From positions 1-64,000 of the forward strand of contig JAKSLX010000006.1 of assembly GCA_024400915.1 (NCBI GenBank): DNA of 64,000 nt, written 5' to 3'. The notes beneath the pieces are model-generated. The model was not told the DNA's origin. It made no database searches and worked only from the letters and a program-made list of their open reading frames with translations. The position numbers and the translations under genes were made by a program. This DNA is from Treponema sp. (GTDB taxonomy: Bacteria > Spirochaetota > Spirochaetia > Treponematales > Treponemataceae). This document shows, one piece after another, positions 34,694 through 43,840 of this stretch (position 1 is the stretch's first letter; each line of letters starts with the position of its first letter).

Positions 34694-36223
34694 TTACAGA
34701 AGGACTACCTTGTACCCGAATACATTTTCAAAAAGACTTCCCTTGCCGTCAAGTACAAGTTTTTCCATTGAAAGGTTGTGATGCCCCTTTGTTCGTATGG
34801 TGAAGGTGTCTGCGGTTTTTGAAATCTTGAATTCCTTGAGGGCCTGTTTGTGCGTTCTGTCCAAGGCATCTGCAAGACGCAGGATTGCCGTAAGCTTAAG
34901 TATTATCATGCGTGTTGAACGGGGAAGCAGTTTTACTTCGTCGTCGTTCATCGGTTGCTTTGTGCCTTTGTGATAGCCAATGATGGTTGCGACAATGGTT
35001 TTGTCATCCCTATTGAGCCCGAATATTTCGCTGTTCTTTACGATGTATTTTCCGTGGATGTTGTGATCGTCTGCACGGATGAACATTCCTACGTCGTGAA
35101 GGATTGCGCTTACTTCAAGGAGGATTCTTGCGTGGCGTTCAAGACCAAGTTCGTCTTCCAGGGCATCGTAGATTTTTAGACTTGTGCTCCTTACATATTC
35201 TGCGTGATGCTGGTCGCCCTGGTATTTTTTCAGTAGGGAACTGGCTCCGGCTGCAATCTGCTGGTTAAAGTCTTCGATGATTTCCTGATTTGTGTTTATG
35301 TTGCGGCTTAAAAGAAGTCCCATCTGTGTGGTACTGTCAGCAACGATTATTTTCTTTACGTTTGTAAGCGAAAGGAAAAGCTTGTAGGCTACAAGTGAAA
35401 TCTGGAATGTTATCGCTTCAGAATAGGGCACTTTGAACTGTTCGATGACTTCTTCTGCCGTATAGTTCTGAACTTTGTCTGAAAAATTTTCAAATTCCGC
35501 GCGCTCGATTTCCCAAAGGTATGCCGAATCTGACTGTCCGATAATGGAAGCAATTCTCTGCATGTCTTTCCCCAGGACAATGAACTGCTGAATTTTTTTC
35601 AGGTTCATTTCGCTGGAAAGAGTTTTCTTTGTGTTTCTTATGTATTCCCCGATGAATCGCCTTGCATCATCCATGTTTCCCATCATGGAATGTAGCATCT
35701 GTTCAACGATGATCGTTCCAAGGCGAATGCTGTGGGCTCCTACAATCCTTCCTTTTTCCATCACCATCATTTCAGTAGCGCCACCGGAAATATCAAGGAT
35801 GATGGAATTACTCTGCCTTACAACGGCACTTTCGTCCTTAAGCCTTTCTGCAACAGCAATGTACATGAGTCGGTTTTCATCGATGCCATCAAGAACTTTT
35901 ACGGACCATCCTGTGCGTACCTTTACGCGGTCTATGAAAGGGTCGCGGTTTGCAGCTTCCCTTACTGCACTTGTGGCAATGACCGTTGTTTCGCCGTCTG
36001 GAATGTCGTAGGCTGCAAGCTGTTCCTTGTATCGTTCAAGTATCTTAAGCGAGGCCATGAGGGTTTCTCGGCTGATGGTTCCCGTTGTAAACACATCGCG
36101 CCCCAGGCTTACGGGATTGTCGCTTTTGTCGAGAATTGTAAATTTTTGATTTCCCTTGCCCGTGCTCTGTGCAACAAGGAGGCGGATTCCTGTGGATCCG
36201 ATTTCTATTACTGCGTGTACCAT
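34694..36223 (-). CDS. ppx: Exopolyphosphatase / GppA family with HD domain
   Basis: This 509-aa protein is an ASKHA-fold phosphatase (IEIGSTGIRLLV start, ILDISGGATEMMV phosphate loop) fused to a C-terminal HD-type domain (SAILHDVGMFIRADDHNIHGKY), the long form of Ppx/GppA. It degrades polyphosphate or pppGpp. A start at 36265 would reach into the terminator of the preceding gene. The ATG at 36223 follows GCAGGAAAT and gives the family N-terminus MVHAVIEIG. TATACT lies 11 bases before it, so the leader is very short. Confidence 0.93.
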   Translation of the reverse strand: MVHAVIEIGSTGIRLLVAQSTGKGNQKFTILDKSDNPVSLGRDVFTTGTISRETLMASLKILERYKEQLAAYDIPDGETTVIATSAVREAANRDPFIDRVKVRTGWSVKVLDGIDENRLMYIAVAERLKDESAVVRQSNSIILDISGGATEMMVMEKGRIVGAHSIRLGTIIVEQMLHSMMGNMDDARRFIGEYIRNTKKTLSSEMNLKKIQQFIVLGKDMQRIASIIGQSDSAYLWEIERAEFENFSDKVQNYTAEEVIEQFKVPYSEAITFQISLVAYKLFLSLTNVKKIIVADSTTQMGLLLSRNINTNQEIIEDFNQQIAAGASSLLKKYQGDQHHAEYVRSTSLKIYDALEDELGLERHARILLEVSAILHDVGMFIRADDHNIHGKYIVKNSEIFGLNRDDKTIVATIIGYHKGTKQPMNDDEVKLLPRSTRMIILKLTAILRLADALDRTHKQALKEFKISKTADTFTIRTKGHHNLSMEKLVLDGKGSLFENVFGYKVVLL

Positions 36224-36242
36224 ATTTCCTGCGGAGTATATT

Positions 36243-36269
36243 AAAAAAATCCCCGTGGTAAACACGGGG
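36243..36269 (-). terminator. Terminator of the trehalase-like gene
   Basis: CCCCGTG (36251-36257) and CACGGGG (36263-36269) form the stem; A7 at 36243-36249 is the U-tract on the minus strand. It separates the glycosidase gene from ppx. Confidence 0.85.
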
Positions 36270-36287
36270 AACTGGTTCTGCCTTATA

Positions 36288-37718
36288 TTAAAGTTTGTCT
36301 ATCAGCATTGAGCACTTGCCGCTTGGAATTGGCAGTGTCTTTTTCTTCTGATCCAGAATGTTGATCGTAAAGTAATAAAGCTTTTCGCTTTCCATCTGGA
36401 TTTCCCAGCCGCGCTTGCTCTTGTTGCTCAGGATTGTAATAAGGTTGCGCTTGAGGGAAAGTTTTTCGATTCCCATGATTTCAAGGTTCGGAATGATCCA
36501 GTCTACTGTCTTGCGAGGAAGGCTGATGTTAAGTCCAATGACATTTTCAATCATGAGGGCAACTGTTGAAAGGCCCGTGTAGTGAAGGAATTTCTTTCTT
36601 GGGAATTCTTTTTCACTGCGGCATGAAGCAGGACCGTATTCATTTGGCTTGTATGCTTCGTAAAGGTCACCCTTCTGCTTTGTGCTTGCAGGGCTGAGTC
36701 CTTCAAGGATGTAATACATATGGCGGATTGCACATTCCCTTGCAAAGGCATACCTCTGGTACTTTTCAAGTCCCTTGATGACCATGAAGTTGAATGGTGC
36801 AAGTACTGAACCCTTGTAGCCTTCTCCGTTTTCCTTAAAGTCAGGGCTGTCTGCACTGAGGGTAGGGAATGGATTGTCTGTTCCGAAGGTTGCAGGATTT
36901 GTAAGGTGCGCAATGAGGGTGTCTGCCCTGTCAGCATTTGGAAGTTCTGCAAGGAGAGGCCAGAAGCCTGCTATTGTTTTCTGAGGAAGCTTCTGTTCGT
37001 TCTTGTCCAAATCGTGGTAGAAACCTGTCTCGTTGTCCCACATGAGGCCGTTGATTCTTGTCTTGAGGCTGAAATACTGTTTCTTGTACTGGAAACTCAA
37101 ATCCTTGTCGTTGAGGATATCGCCGAGGGCAGACATGTGTGCCACGTTGATTGCAACACAGCAGTTGAAGTCTACCGGGTAATGGCATCCCTTGCGAGGT
37201 GAGTTGAACATTGTTGAAGCTTCGTGCGGAGCGGCATAAAGTCCGTTAGGCTGCTTGAAGTTTTCATCAAGCCAATTCATGTATTTCTGGAGAACCGGCA
37301 TGATTTCCTTGATGCGGCGCTTGTTTGCACTCTTGTGGTAAAGGTTGAATTCAGCCCAGGCAAAAAGAGGCAGTCCGACTCCATCAGGATTTTTCTTGTC
37401 TATTACAGGTTTGTTTGTCTTAACGTCATACTTCCAGCGGATGGCACCGTCTTCTTCCTGACGGGCATAGAAATAGTCGATGTTTTTGCTGGCAGGGTAA
37501 TTGCGGTTGGAGTAAACAAGGAAAAAAGAAGAGAAAATCGATTCAGTCTGATCCAGAATGTGCTTGTCATCTACCGGATAAACGAAATAGCCTTCGGAAT
37601 CCTTTTCATCGGTTTCTGGATTGATCCAGTATTCAGAAAGCCAGTTCCATGTCTTATCATATATATCTACGAAATCCTGATCGTAGAAGTGAATCTTTGG
37701 AAAATCACGCTTGTTCAC
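36288..37718 (-). CDS. Trehalase-like (GH37/GH63-type) glycosidase
   Basis: This 476-aa alpha/alpha six-hairpin glycosidase-like protein has no signal peptide. Recognisable stretches are WNWLSEYW, DGVGLPLFAWAEFNLYH, HEASTMFNSPRKGCHYPVDF (split, middle), MWDNETGFYHDLD, and KGDLYEAYKPNEYGPAS, where the late acidic residue acts as base in related enzymes. The substrate is probably an alpha-linked glucoside, but trehalose itself is not proven. The start is GTG at 37718 after CAGGAG. An extended -10 promoter lies about 55 bases upstream and an intrinsic terminator follows. Confidence 0.8.
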   Translation of the reverse strand: MNKRDFPKIHFYDQDFVDIYDKTWNWLSEYWINPETDEKDSEGYFVYPVDDKHILDQTESIFSSFFLVYSNRNYPASKNIDYFYARQEEDGAIRWKYDVKTNKPVIDKKNPDGVGLPLFAWAEFNLYHKSANKRRIKEIMPVLQKYMNWLDENFKQPNGLYAAPHEASTMFNSPRKGCHYPVDFNCCVAINVAHMSALGDILNDKDLSFQYKKQYFSLKTRINGLMWDNETGFYHDLDKNEQKLPQKTIAGFWPLLAELPNADRADTLIAHLTNPATFGTDNPFPTLSADSPDFKENGEGYKGSVLAPFNFMVIKGLEKYQRYAFARECAIRHMYYILEGLSPASTKQKGDLYEAYKPNEYGPASCRSEKEFPRKKFLHYTGLSTVALMIENVIGLNISLPRKTVDWIIPNLEIMGIEKLSLKRNLITILSNKSKRGWEIQMESEKLYYFTINILDQKKKTLPIPSGKCSMLIDKL

Positions 37719-37776
37719 AATTACTCCTGTTGAAGTACTTTTTGTAATAATTTTTGCCGCTAATAACGGTTCTAGT

Positions 37777-37785
37777 ATTATAGCA
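37777..37785 (-). promoter_or_regulatory. Extended -10 promoter of the trehalase-like gene
   Basis: On the minus strand the sequence reads TGCTATAAT, an extended -10. No good -35 is seen. Confidence 0.6.
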
Positions 37786-37856
37786 TAAAAAATAACAATA
37801 TGGTTAACTTTTTTAAAAAAAATGAGGAAATTTTGATTTTTTTTTGTGAAATTCCG

Positions 37857-37904
37857 TTTTTTTGCTTGACACTGTCTGAGCCTTAGGCTGAATCAAGCAA
37901 AAAA
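37857..37904 (-). terminator. Terminator of the 631-aa envelope protein gene
   Basis: TTTTTTGCTTGA and TCAAGCAAAAAA form a 12-bp stem with an inner AGCC/GGCT hairpin, just after the stop at 37909. Confidence 0.8.
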
Positions 37905-37908
37905 GCTC

Positions 37909-39804
37909 CTATTCTGCAGGAATTGCAGGCACATTTTCCGGTTCTGCGGCTGGAGTTGCTTCTGGTTCTGCTGCGGCAGGAGCTTCCGGTTTTGGCTCAG
38001 GTTTAGGTTCAACCTTAGGTGCTGGTTTTGGAAGCTCTGGAATTGAGGCTGGATTTGCGCAGGTTTCGTAGGTACGAGGTCCGTCATAGAAGAGGCGAAT
38101 GAGCTCCATCTTTGACTTGTGGCGGCTCTTGATGAGGAGTGACCTGCTGTTCTGTAGGTATACGTATCCCGAAGAATTGTAGGTTTCAAAGCGAGGGTCA
38201 GTACGGAACATCTGTCCCTGGATTTCGATTCTTCCGCCAAAGTTTGGAACACCATTGAACATCATGTAGTGAGTAAGGTTAAGCGGGAAATCGATGAATA
38301 TGTTTGCCGTGTCGGCAGGCTTGTGTGTATATATTACGGATTTTGCGCAAGTCCATACCCATACACATGTATTTCCATAGTAGCCGAGGATTTCCGTATG
38401 TGGCAGGAAGTGGTTGTCCGGTGCCATCATCGGGTAGATTTCGGAAAGGATCCTGATGTCAGGTTCCTGCTGGTTGAGGGCTGTGTATACGGCAAGGTTT
38501 CCGGCTTTGATGTAGGAATCCTCGTTCTTGTGCTGACCGTATTGTGCAAGAGCATTTCCAACCAGAACTGCCTGTTCTACGGAAAGAACAGATTCATCCT
38601 CTTCCTGGAAAGAAAGTGCTCCGTTGTCCAGTCTGCAGCTTGCTCTGATTTTTTCTATACATGAGTCGAGTACCGGTTCAAGGTATGCGGCGATAGTTTT
38701 GTCCTTTTTGTAAAGCTTGAGGTAAATGCTGATGATTCCACCAGCCTGATATGCTGTTGCGCTGAATTCTCCCTGTGAAGGAACTGCAAGAAGATCCTTT
38801 ATCTTCTGGGTTTTCTTTTCACGGAGGATGTAGTCGGCAATTCCGTCAACATTGAATACATCCAGTGTTTTTGACTCTACAAGTGACTTGTATTTTTCAT
38901 CCTGAATGGAAAGGCTTCTGTACATTACGGCAAGGTTGTTGAAGAATGGAGAAGAAATGTATGAACGCTTGTTTCCCTTCTTGAAGGAATCTGGAACGGA
39001 ATCAATTGCCTGGTTGTATTTTCCCTGGGAAGAAAGTTCTGCAACATAGGCCGTGATGTCGGTTTCTGAAAGGGAATCGATTTTTGCAGTTGAAAGAAGG
39101 GCCTGAACCTTTGATACCATTGTTCCGCGAAGTTTCTCATATAGCTTTGCAACGGCTGCTTCACTTGCACCTTCATATCCTTCTGTCTGGCTGAATTCGA
39201 ATTCCTGGCTTGCAACATAGGTTGAGAATTTTGCAAGGGATTCGCTGCCGGTAAACATCATCCTTGTACTGTCGAATCCAGGTGCGGTGAAAATGAATTC
39301 GCCGTTTTTAGAAGTAAGCAGGAATGAAGATTTTGAAGAAGTTTCTTCCGAAGTATACAGGTGTGTGATTTTGTATGGAATGTAAATGCTCTTGTAGTCT
39401 GCAGACAGCTGCGTGCTGATGGAAAAATCTACGAATCCGTCTTCCCTTGTTTCTCCGCGGAATTCTATGCTTGATCCCCCGTCAAATGTAAAGCGAACTG
39501 AATTGGCAGAATTGTCCGAATATCCGTTCAGCTGAAGTTCCGTCTGGTTTCCGTCCTTGTCAGCAGCCATCACGGGATTTTTTTCATCAATATTGAAAAC
39601 GAGTCCCTTGAAAGATACTGAAAAACGGTTCTTGAGTTTTGTTTCGTTATTTTCTGTCTGTGTCTGGGAAACCGAATAGCTCAGTTCTCCAAAAGATCTG
39701 GAAATAACCGATTCAGTCTTAAATTGAACAACGAAAATGCCGACAATAACTATGATATAGAGGACTGTCAGTCCAAGAAACTTTCTTAACGGATGTTTGT
39801 GCAT
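37909..39804 (-). CDS. Membrane-anchored envelope protein, unrecognised
   Basis: This 631-aa protein has a single N-terminal helix (residues 8-27) and a large, presumably periplasmic, domain. A beta-rich part (residues 35-190) is followed by helical regions. The C-terminus from about residue 585 is a Pro/Glu/Ala-rich tail (KPAPKVEPKPEPKPE), typical of periplasm-spanning linkers. I do not recognise the family. It is transcribed away from a TPR lipoprotein gene across a 52-base gap, so the two may share regulation and work together in the envelope. Confidence 0.75.
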   Translation of the reverse strand: MHKHPLRKFLGLTVLYIIVIVGIFVVQFKTESVISRSFGELSYSVSQTQTENNETKLKNRFSVSFKGLVFNIDEKNPVMAADKDGNQTELQLNGYSDNSANSVRFTFDGGSSIEFRGETREDGFVDFSISTQLSADYKSIYIPYKITHLYTSEETSSKSSFLLTSKNGEFIFTAPGFDSTRMMFTGSESLAKFSTYVASQEFEFSQTEGYEGASEAAVAKLYEKLRGTMVSKVQALLSTAKIDSLSETDITAYVAELSSQGKYNQAIDSVPDSFKKGNKRSYISSPFFNNLAVMYRSLSIQDEKYKSLVESKTLDVFNVDGIADYILREKKTQKIKDLLAVPSQGEFSATAYQAGGIISIYLKLYKKDKTIAAYLEPVLDSCIEKIRASCRLDNGALSFQEEDESVLSVEQAVLVGNALAQYGQHKNEDSYIKAGNLAVYTALNQQEPDIRILSEIYPMMAPDNHFLPHTEILGYYGNTCVWVWTCAKSVIYTHKPADTANIFIDFPLNLTHYMMFNGVPNFGGRIEIQGQMFRTDPRFETYNSSGYVYLQNSRSLLIKSRHKSKMELIRLFYDGPRTYETCANPASIPELPKPAPKVEPKPEPKPEAPAAAEPEATPAAEPENVPAIPAE

Positions 39805-39856
39805 ATTTCAAAAGTTTATATTTTATAGACTTAAAATTCAATATAAGTGGTGTAGT

Positions 39857-41323
39857 ATGAAAAAATCGTCAAACGGTACTTTTACTGAAATCGCATTTGC
39901 TTTTGTTCTTGTTTGTGTAGTTTCGGTAATTTTGAGCATAGGATTTTCTTCCTGCGGTTCAGCTCCAGTTTCACAGCCGGCAGCAGAAGAACCTAAAGTA
40001 GAAAAGGAACAGCCTAAGAAAACAACGGCCAAGAAAGAATATACAAAAGTAGATTTCGTTTCCGACCTTCAGAGAATCCTTGAATCGGATGGTCCTGATG
40101 CAGCACTTGAATTCTACGACAAAAAAATTCCGTCTAAACTTAAGGATGACTTTGATCTTCTTTTCCTTAAGGCTGCAATCTGTGTAAGCGGTAACAGACT
40201 TGATGAAGCTGATGCCCTCTGCAATACACTTTCGGAAAGGGATCCGGACAATCAGGATGTCATCGGTCTTGCTGCTGCCATTGCAAAAATGCGTGGAAAC
40301 AGTGCGGAAAAAACTCAGCGCATGAAGCAGCTTCTTGCAAAGGATCCATACAGCCCTGTTGCAAATGTTGAGCTTGGTTCGGAGCAGCTGATTAAGAAAA
40401 ACTACAAGCAGGCAAAGAACTACTATATAAAAGCTCTTGCCAGGGATCCAAAAAATGAGGACGCTCTTCTTGGAAAAGGCCAGTGCGAATACTACCTTGA
40501 ACGTGACGATGAAGCCAAGGAAGTCTTTAACAAACTGATTGAAGTTAATCCATATAATATCGAAGGATACCTTTATCTTGGAAAACTTGCCTTTGCAAAT
40601 GATGAATATAAAATTGCCTCTGACAATGCAAAGAAAGCTCTTGACCTTGCTCCAAACAGCTATGAATGCAACATGGACTGGGGCATGTATGAACGATATC
40701 TTGGTCACTTTGACAATGCCATTGCTGCATGGACAAAGGCAATCAGCATTGAACCGGACTACTTCCTTGCATATACATACCGTGCAGGTCTTCTTGATGA
40801 ACAGGAAAAATTTGACGAGGCGATCAAGGATTACCTTATGGTAATCAAGCTGAATCCCCAGTACTACTATGCTTATGAAAGCATTGCAATTCTTGCCCTC
40901 CACGAGCAGAACTGGAAGATGGCAAGGGAAGCATTCATGAAGTGCTATGAAAGAAACAAGACAAACATTTCCTATCCCCTCATGATTACTTACTGTTACT
41001 ATATGGAAAAGAAAGATGCTGATGCAAAGAACTTCAGCAACCAGGTTCTTCGCAAGATGGACAGGAATTCAATTGACTATTCGATGCTCCGTGCTTTCCA
41101 TGACAAGGCAGGAGAAAAACCTTTGAAGCAGAAGATCGGAAACATGAATAACAGAAATCAGCAGGGAAAAATGTATTATTACCTTGGCCTTTTCTACGAC
41201 ATGTTTGGTGCAGATGAGGGCGCAAAGGAATACTATGCAAAGGTTGTCTCAATGAACTGCCCTATGTTCTTTGAGTATCGCCTTGCTGAATGGCGCGTAA
41301 AGGATAAACCTGCAGCCAACTAA
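39857..41323 (+). CDS. TPR-repeat lipoprotein
   Basis: This 488-aa protein has a lipoprotein signal ending in IGFSSC (C33), an Ala/Pro/Glu/Lys-rich linker, then about nine tetratricopeptide repeats (for example AKNYYIKALARDPKNEDALL and IAAWTKAISIEPDYFLAYTY). It is probably a scaffold on the periplasmic or outer face. The frame is open from 39797, but only the ATG at 39857 gives a signal peptide at the N-terminus. The next gene follows after 9 bases, suggesting an operon with TraB, the RsmI-like methylase and shikimate kinase. Confidence 0.88.
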   Translation: MKKSSNGTFTEIAFAFVLVCVVSVILSIGFSSCGSAPVSQPAAEEPKVEKEQPKKTTAKKEYTKVDFVSDLQRILESDGPDAALEFYDKKIPSKLKDDFDLLFLKAAICVSGNRLDEADALCNTLSERDPDNQDVIGLAAAIAKMRGNSAEKTQRMKQLLAKDPYSPVANVELGSEQLIKKNYKQAKNYYIKALARDPKNEDALLGKGQCEYYLERDDEAKEVFNKLIEVNPYNIEGYLYLGKLAFANDEYKIASDNAKKALDLAPNSYECNMDWGMYERYLGHFDNAIAAWTKAISIEPDYFLAYTYRAGLLDEQEKFDEAIKDYLMVIKLNPQYYYAYESIAILALHEQNWKMAREAFMKCYERNKTNISYPLMITYCYYMEKKDADAKNFSNQVLRKMDRNSIDYSMLRAFHDKAGEKPLKQKIGNMNNRNQQGKMYYYLGLFYDMFGADEGAKEYYAKVVSMNCPMFFEYRLAEWRVKDKPAAN

Positions 41324-41332
41324 GGATTTAAA

Positions 41333-42529
41333 ATGGAAGTTCAGACACAGGATAAATTCGTACTGGATGGAAGGGAATTCATTCTTCTTGGTACGGCACA
41401 TATTTCAGAAGCCAGCATTGTGGAAGTTGAACGGGTTATTGAAGAACAGAATCCGGATGTAATTGCCGTAGAGCTTGATGAAAAAAGATACGAAAGCATT
41501 GAAAATCCGGACAGCTGGAAGAATATGGACATCATCAAGGTTCTCAAAGAGAAACAGGGATTCCTTCTTCTTGCAAATGTTGTGCTTTCGGGCTACCAGA
41601 AAAAAATGGGCGGCAAGTCTGGCACAAAGCCAGGACAGGAAATGGTTGCTGCCGTAAACATGGCTAAGGAACTTGGACTTGAAAAGGTTCTTGTGGATCG
41701 TCCTCTTTCAATAACAATGAGGCGTGCTTGGGCAAAGACTCCTTCTTCTGAAAAATTCAGGCTCCTTTCCTTTTTGTGTTCTTCCGCATTTACAAATGCT
41801 GAAATGTCCAGCGAGGAGATTGAAAAACTCAAGCAGATCAGCGAAATGGATAATATGCTTTCTGAACTTTCGGAATCATTTCCTGTTGTAAAGGAAATTC
41901 TCATTGATGAACGCGACAGGTACATTGCTTCAAAAATCTGGAACAGCAATGGTAACAGAGTGTTTGCGGTAATAGGTGCAGGACATCTACGCGGTGTAAA
42001 AGCATATCTTGAACAGATGGCCGATGATGACAGCCTTTCTGAAATTACTGAGATTGAAACAGTTCCTGAGAAAAGCAGAAAGTCCAGAATCATCTCATGG
42101 CTTATTCCTGCCCTGATTGTTGGGCTCATTGTCTATGGGTTTGTCATTGGTGGAAAAGAAAAGGGAGCAGAACTTTTGAGCAGCTGGGTTCTGTGGAACG
42201 GAATTCTTGCAGGTATAGGTGCCATTATAGGCGGTGCCCATATTGTTACGGTTTTGGTTTCAATTCTTGGTGCTCCGCTTACATCCCTCTGTCCGTTCGT
42301 TGGCATTGGTTTTGTTGCGGGTGCAGTTCAGGCATTGATAAAGAAACCGACAGTAAAGGATATTGAAAATCTTCAGAATGATGCGTCTTCAATCAAAGGT
42401 TTTTACAGGAACAGAATTCTCAGGGTACTCTTGATATTCTTCCTTTCTTCAATTGGAAGCAGCATAGGAACTTTTGTTGGGGGAGCAAGCTTTGTTGCAA
42501 TCTTCTCCAGAATTTTTAACGGACAATAG
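41333..42529 (+). CDS. TraB/PrgY family membrane protein
   Basis: This 398-aa protein has an N-terminal TraB domain with the family motifs LLGTAHIS (residues 18-25), AVELDEKRY, DERDRYIASKI and VIGAGHLRG. Members resemble TIKI metalloproteases and PrgY, which limits pheromone activity in enterococci; the bacterial role elsewhere is unknown. The C-terminal third has four or so membrane helices rich in Gly. It sits in a tight rightward gene string. A putative membrane-bound peptidase function is inferred from the family. Confidence 0.88.
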   Translation: MEVQTQDKFVLDGREFILLGTAHISEASIVEVERVIEEQNPDVIAVELDEKRYESIENPDSWKNMDIIKVLKEKQGFLLLANVVLSGYQKKMGGKSGTKPGQEMVAAVNMAKELGLEKVLVDRPLSITMRRAWAKTPSSEKFRLLSFLCSSAFTNAEMSSEEIEKLKQISEMDNMLSELSESFPVVKEILIDERDRYIASKIWNSNGNRVFAVIGAGHLRGVKAYLEQMADDDSLSEITEIETVPEKSRKSRIISWLIPALIVGLIVYGFVIGGKEKGAELLSSWVLWNGILAGIGAIIGGAHIVTVLVSILGAPLTSLCPFVGIGFVAGAVQALIKKPTVKDIENLQNDASSIKGFYRNRILRVLLIFFLSSIGSSIGTFVGGASFVAIFSRIFNGQ

Positions 42530-42543
42530 GCTGGAACTTTGGT

Positions 42544-43266
42544 ATGGAAAATTTGAAACCTGCACTTTACCTTATTCCTAATACTCTTGGTGATACGGCT
42601 TACGAAAGGTCTTTGCCTTCATACAACAAAGAAGTTTTGCGGGGCATCAAACATTTCATAGTTGAAAGTCGTCGCGAAGCAATCCGTTTCATAAAGCTGG
42701 CAGATTCAGAAATTGACATTGATTCTCTTTCTTTTACTGAATTGAACGAACATACTGATCTGAAAACCATCGGAAAAATTCTTGATCCCCTGGAAAAACA
42801 GAAGTTTCCAATGGGAGTTATTTCTGATGCCGGTTGCCCTGCCGTTGCAGATCCTGGAGCTGCTGCAGTTGAAATGGCACAGAAAAAAAATCTTTCTGTA
42901 GTACCTCTTGCTGGACCTTCTTCAATGATAATGGCTGTAATGGCAAGCGGATTCAACGGACAGAGTTTTTCCTTCAATGGATATCTTCCGGTAAAGCCAA
43001 ATGAAAGGGTTTCAAAACTTCATCAGCTGGAAAGCCGTGCATACAAGGAAGATCAGACACAGCTTTTTATTGAAGCTCCATACCGTAACCTTAAAATGCT
43101 TGAGACAATCGTAAAGAGCCTTAAGAAAGAAACAAGGGTTTGTATTGCTGCAGGCATGACAACAAAAGACGAATACATAAAGACAATGACAGTGGAACAG
43201 TGGAAGAAGGCAGGTGAGCCTCCAATCCAGAAAGTTCCTGCCATATTCTTGATTTATAAAGGCTAA
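42544..43266 (+). CDS. RsmI-like tetrapyrrole-methylase-fold methyltransferase
   Basis: This 240-aa SAM-dependent methylase has the family blocks LYLIPNTLGD, GVISDAGCPAVADPG, VVPLAGPSSMIMAVMASGF, FNGYLP and FIEAPYRN. RsmI adds a 2'-O-methyl at C1402 of 16S rRNA, but this protein is shorter than typical RsmI (about 280) and belongs to a divergent subgroup, so the target is not certain. It is in an operon with the TraB gene (14-base gap) and the shikimate kinase (4-base gap). Confidence 0.85.
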   Translation: MENLKPALYLIPNTLGDTAYERSLPSYNKEVLRGIKHFIVESRREAIRFIKLADSEIDIDSLSFTELNEHTDLKTIGKILDPLEKQKFPMGVISDAGCPAVADPGAAAVEMAQKKNLSVVPLAGPSSMIMAVMASGFNGQSFSFNGYLPVKPNERVSKLHQLESRAYKEDQTQLFIEAPYRNLKMLETIVKSLKKETRVCIAAGMTTKDEYIKTMTVEQWKKAGEPPIQKVPAIFLIYKG

Positions 43267-43270
43267 AAAA

Positions 43271-43840
43271 ATGAAGACAATAGTTCTTATGGGAATAAAG
43301 CATTGCGGAAAATCTACACAGGGAAAAATCATAAGCCAGAAGCTAGGTCTTCCTTTTTATGATACCGATGATGTAATCACTTTGCTTACAGGTAAAACTC
43401 CACGCGAAATCTACACTGAAAAAGGTGCAGAAGGTTTTATGGAAGCAGAAAAAAATGCCTGCGAATATGTAAAGAATGAAACTGCCCTTAAGAACAAGAA
43501 TGCCGTAATAGCAACAGGCGGAGGAATATGTAACAACAGCAAGGCTGTAGAAATCTTAAGGTCTTTTGGAACTTTGGTATATCTTGATATAGAAGAAAAG
43601 ATTGCAACTGCCCGCGTGCTCCGTGAAATTCAGGTTGCACCAGACGGAACCCTTTCCAATATGCCGGCTTACATTGCAAAAAAAAATCCCCGCACCATTG
43701 AAGATGCAGGGAACATTTTCCATGAATTCTTTACTGAACGCGAAAAAATCTATAAGGGAATTACAGGCCTTTCCATCAATGTGTCTGGTTCTTCAAAATC
43801 AGAAAACGCAGACAGAATCATTGAAGCAGTGAACTCTTAG
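43271..43840 (+). CDS. aroK: Shikimate kinase
   Basis: This 189-aa P-loop kinase of the shikimate pathway has a Walker A GIKHCGKST (residues 8-16), a DTDD shikimate-binding acidic pair after the second strand, and the ATGGG motif. The P-loop GIKHCGKS differs from the common GFMGAGKS. The stop codon overlaps that of the converging slyD gene by 4 bases, with no terminator between them. Confidence 0.88.
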   Translation: MKTIVLMGIKHCGKSTQGKIISQKLGLPFYDTDDVITLLTGKTPREIYTEKGAEGFMEAEKNACEYVKNETALKNKNAVIATGGGICNNSKAVEILRSFGTLVYLDIEEKIATARVLREIQVAPDGTLSNMPAYIAKKNPRTIEDAGNIFHEFFTEREKIYKGITGLSINVSGSSKSENADRIIEAVNS

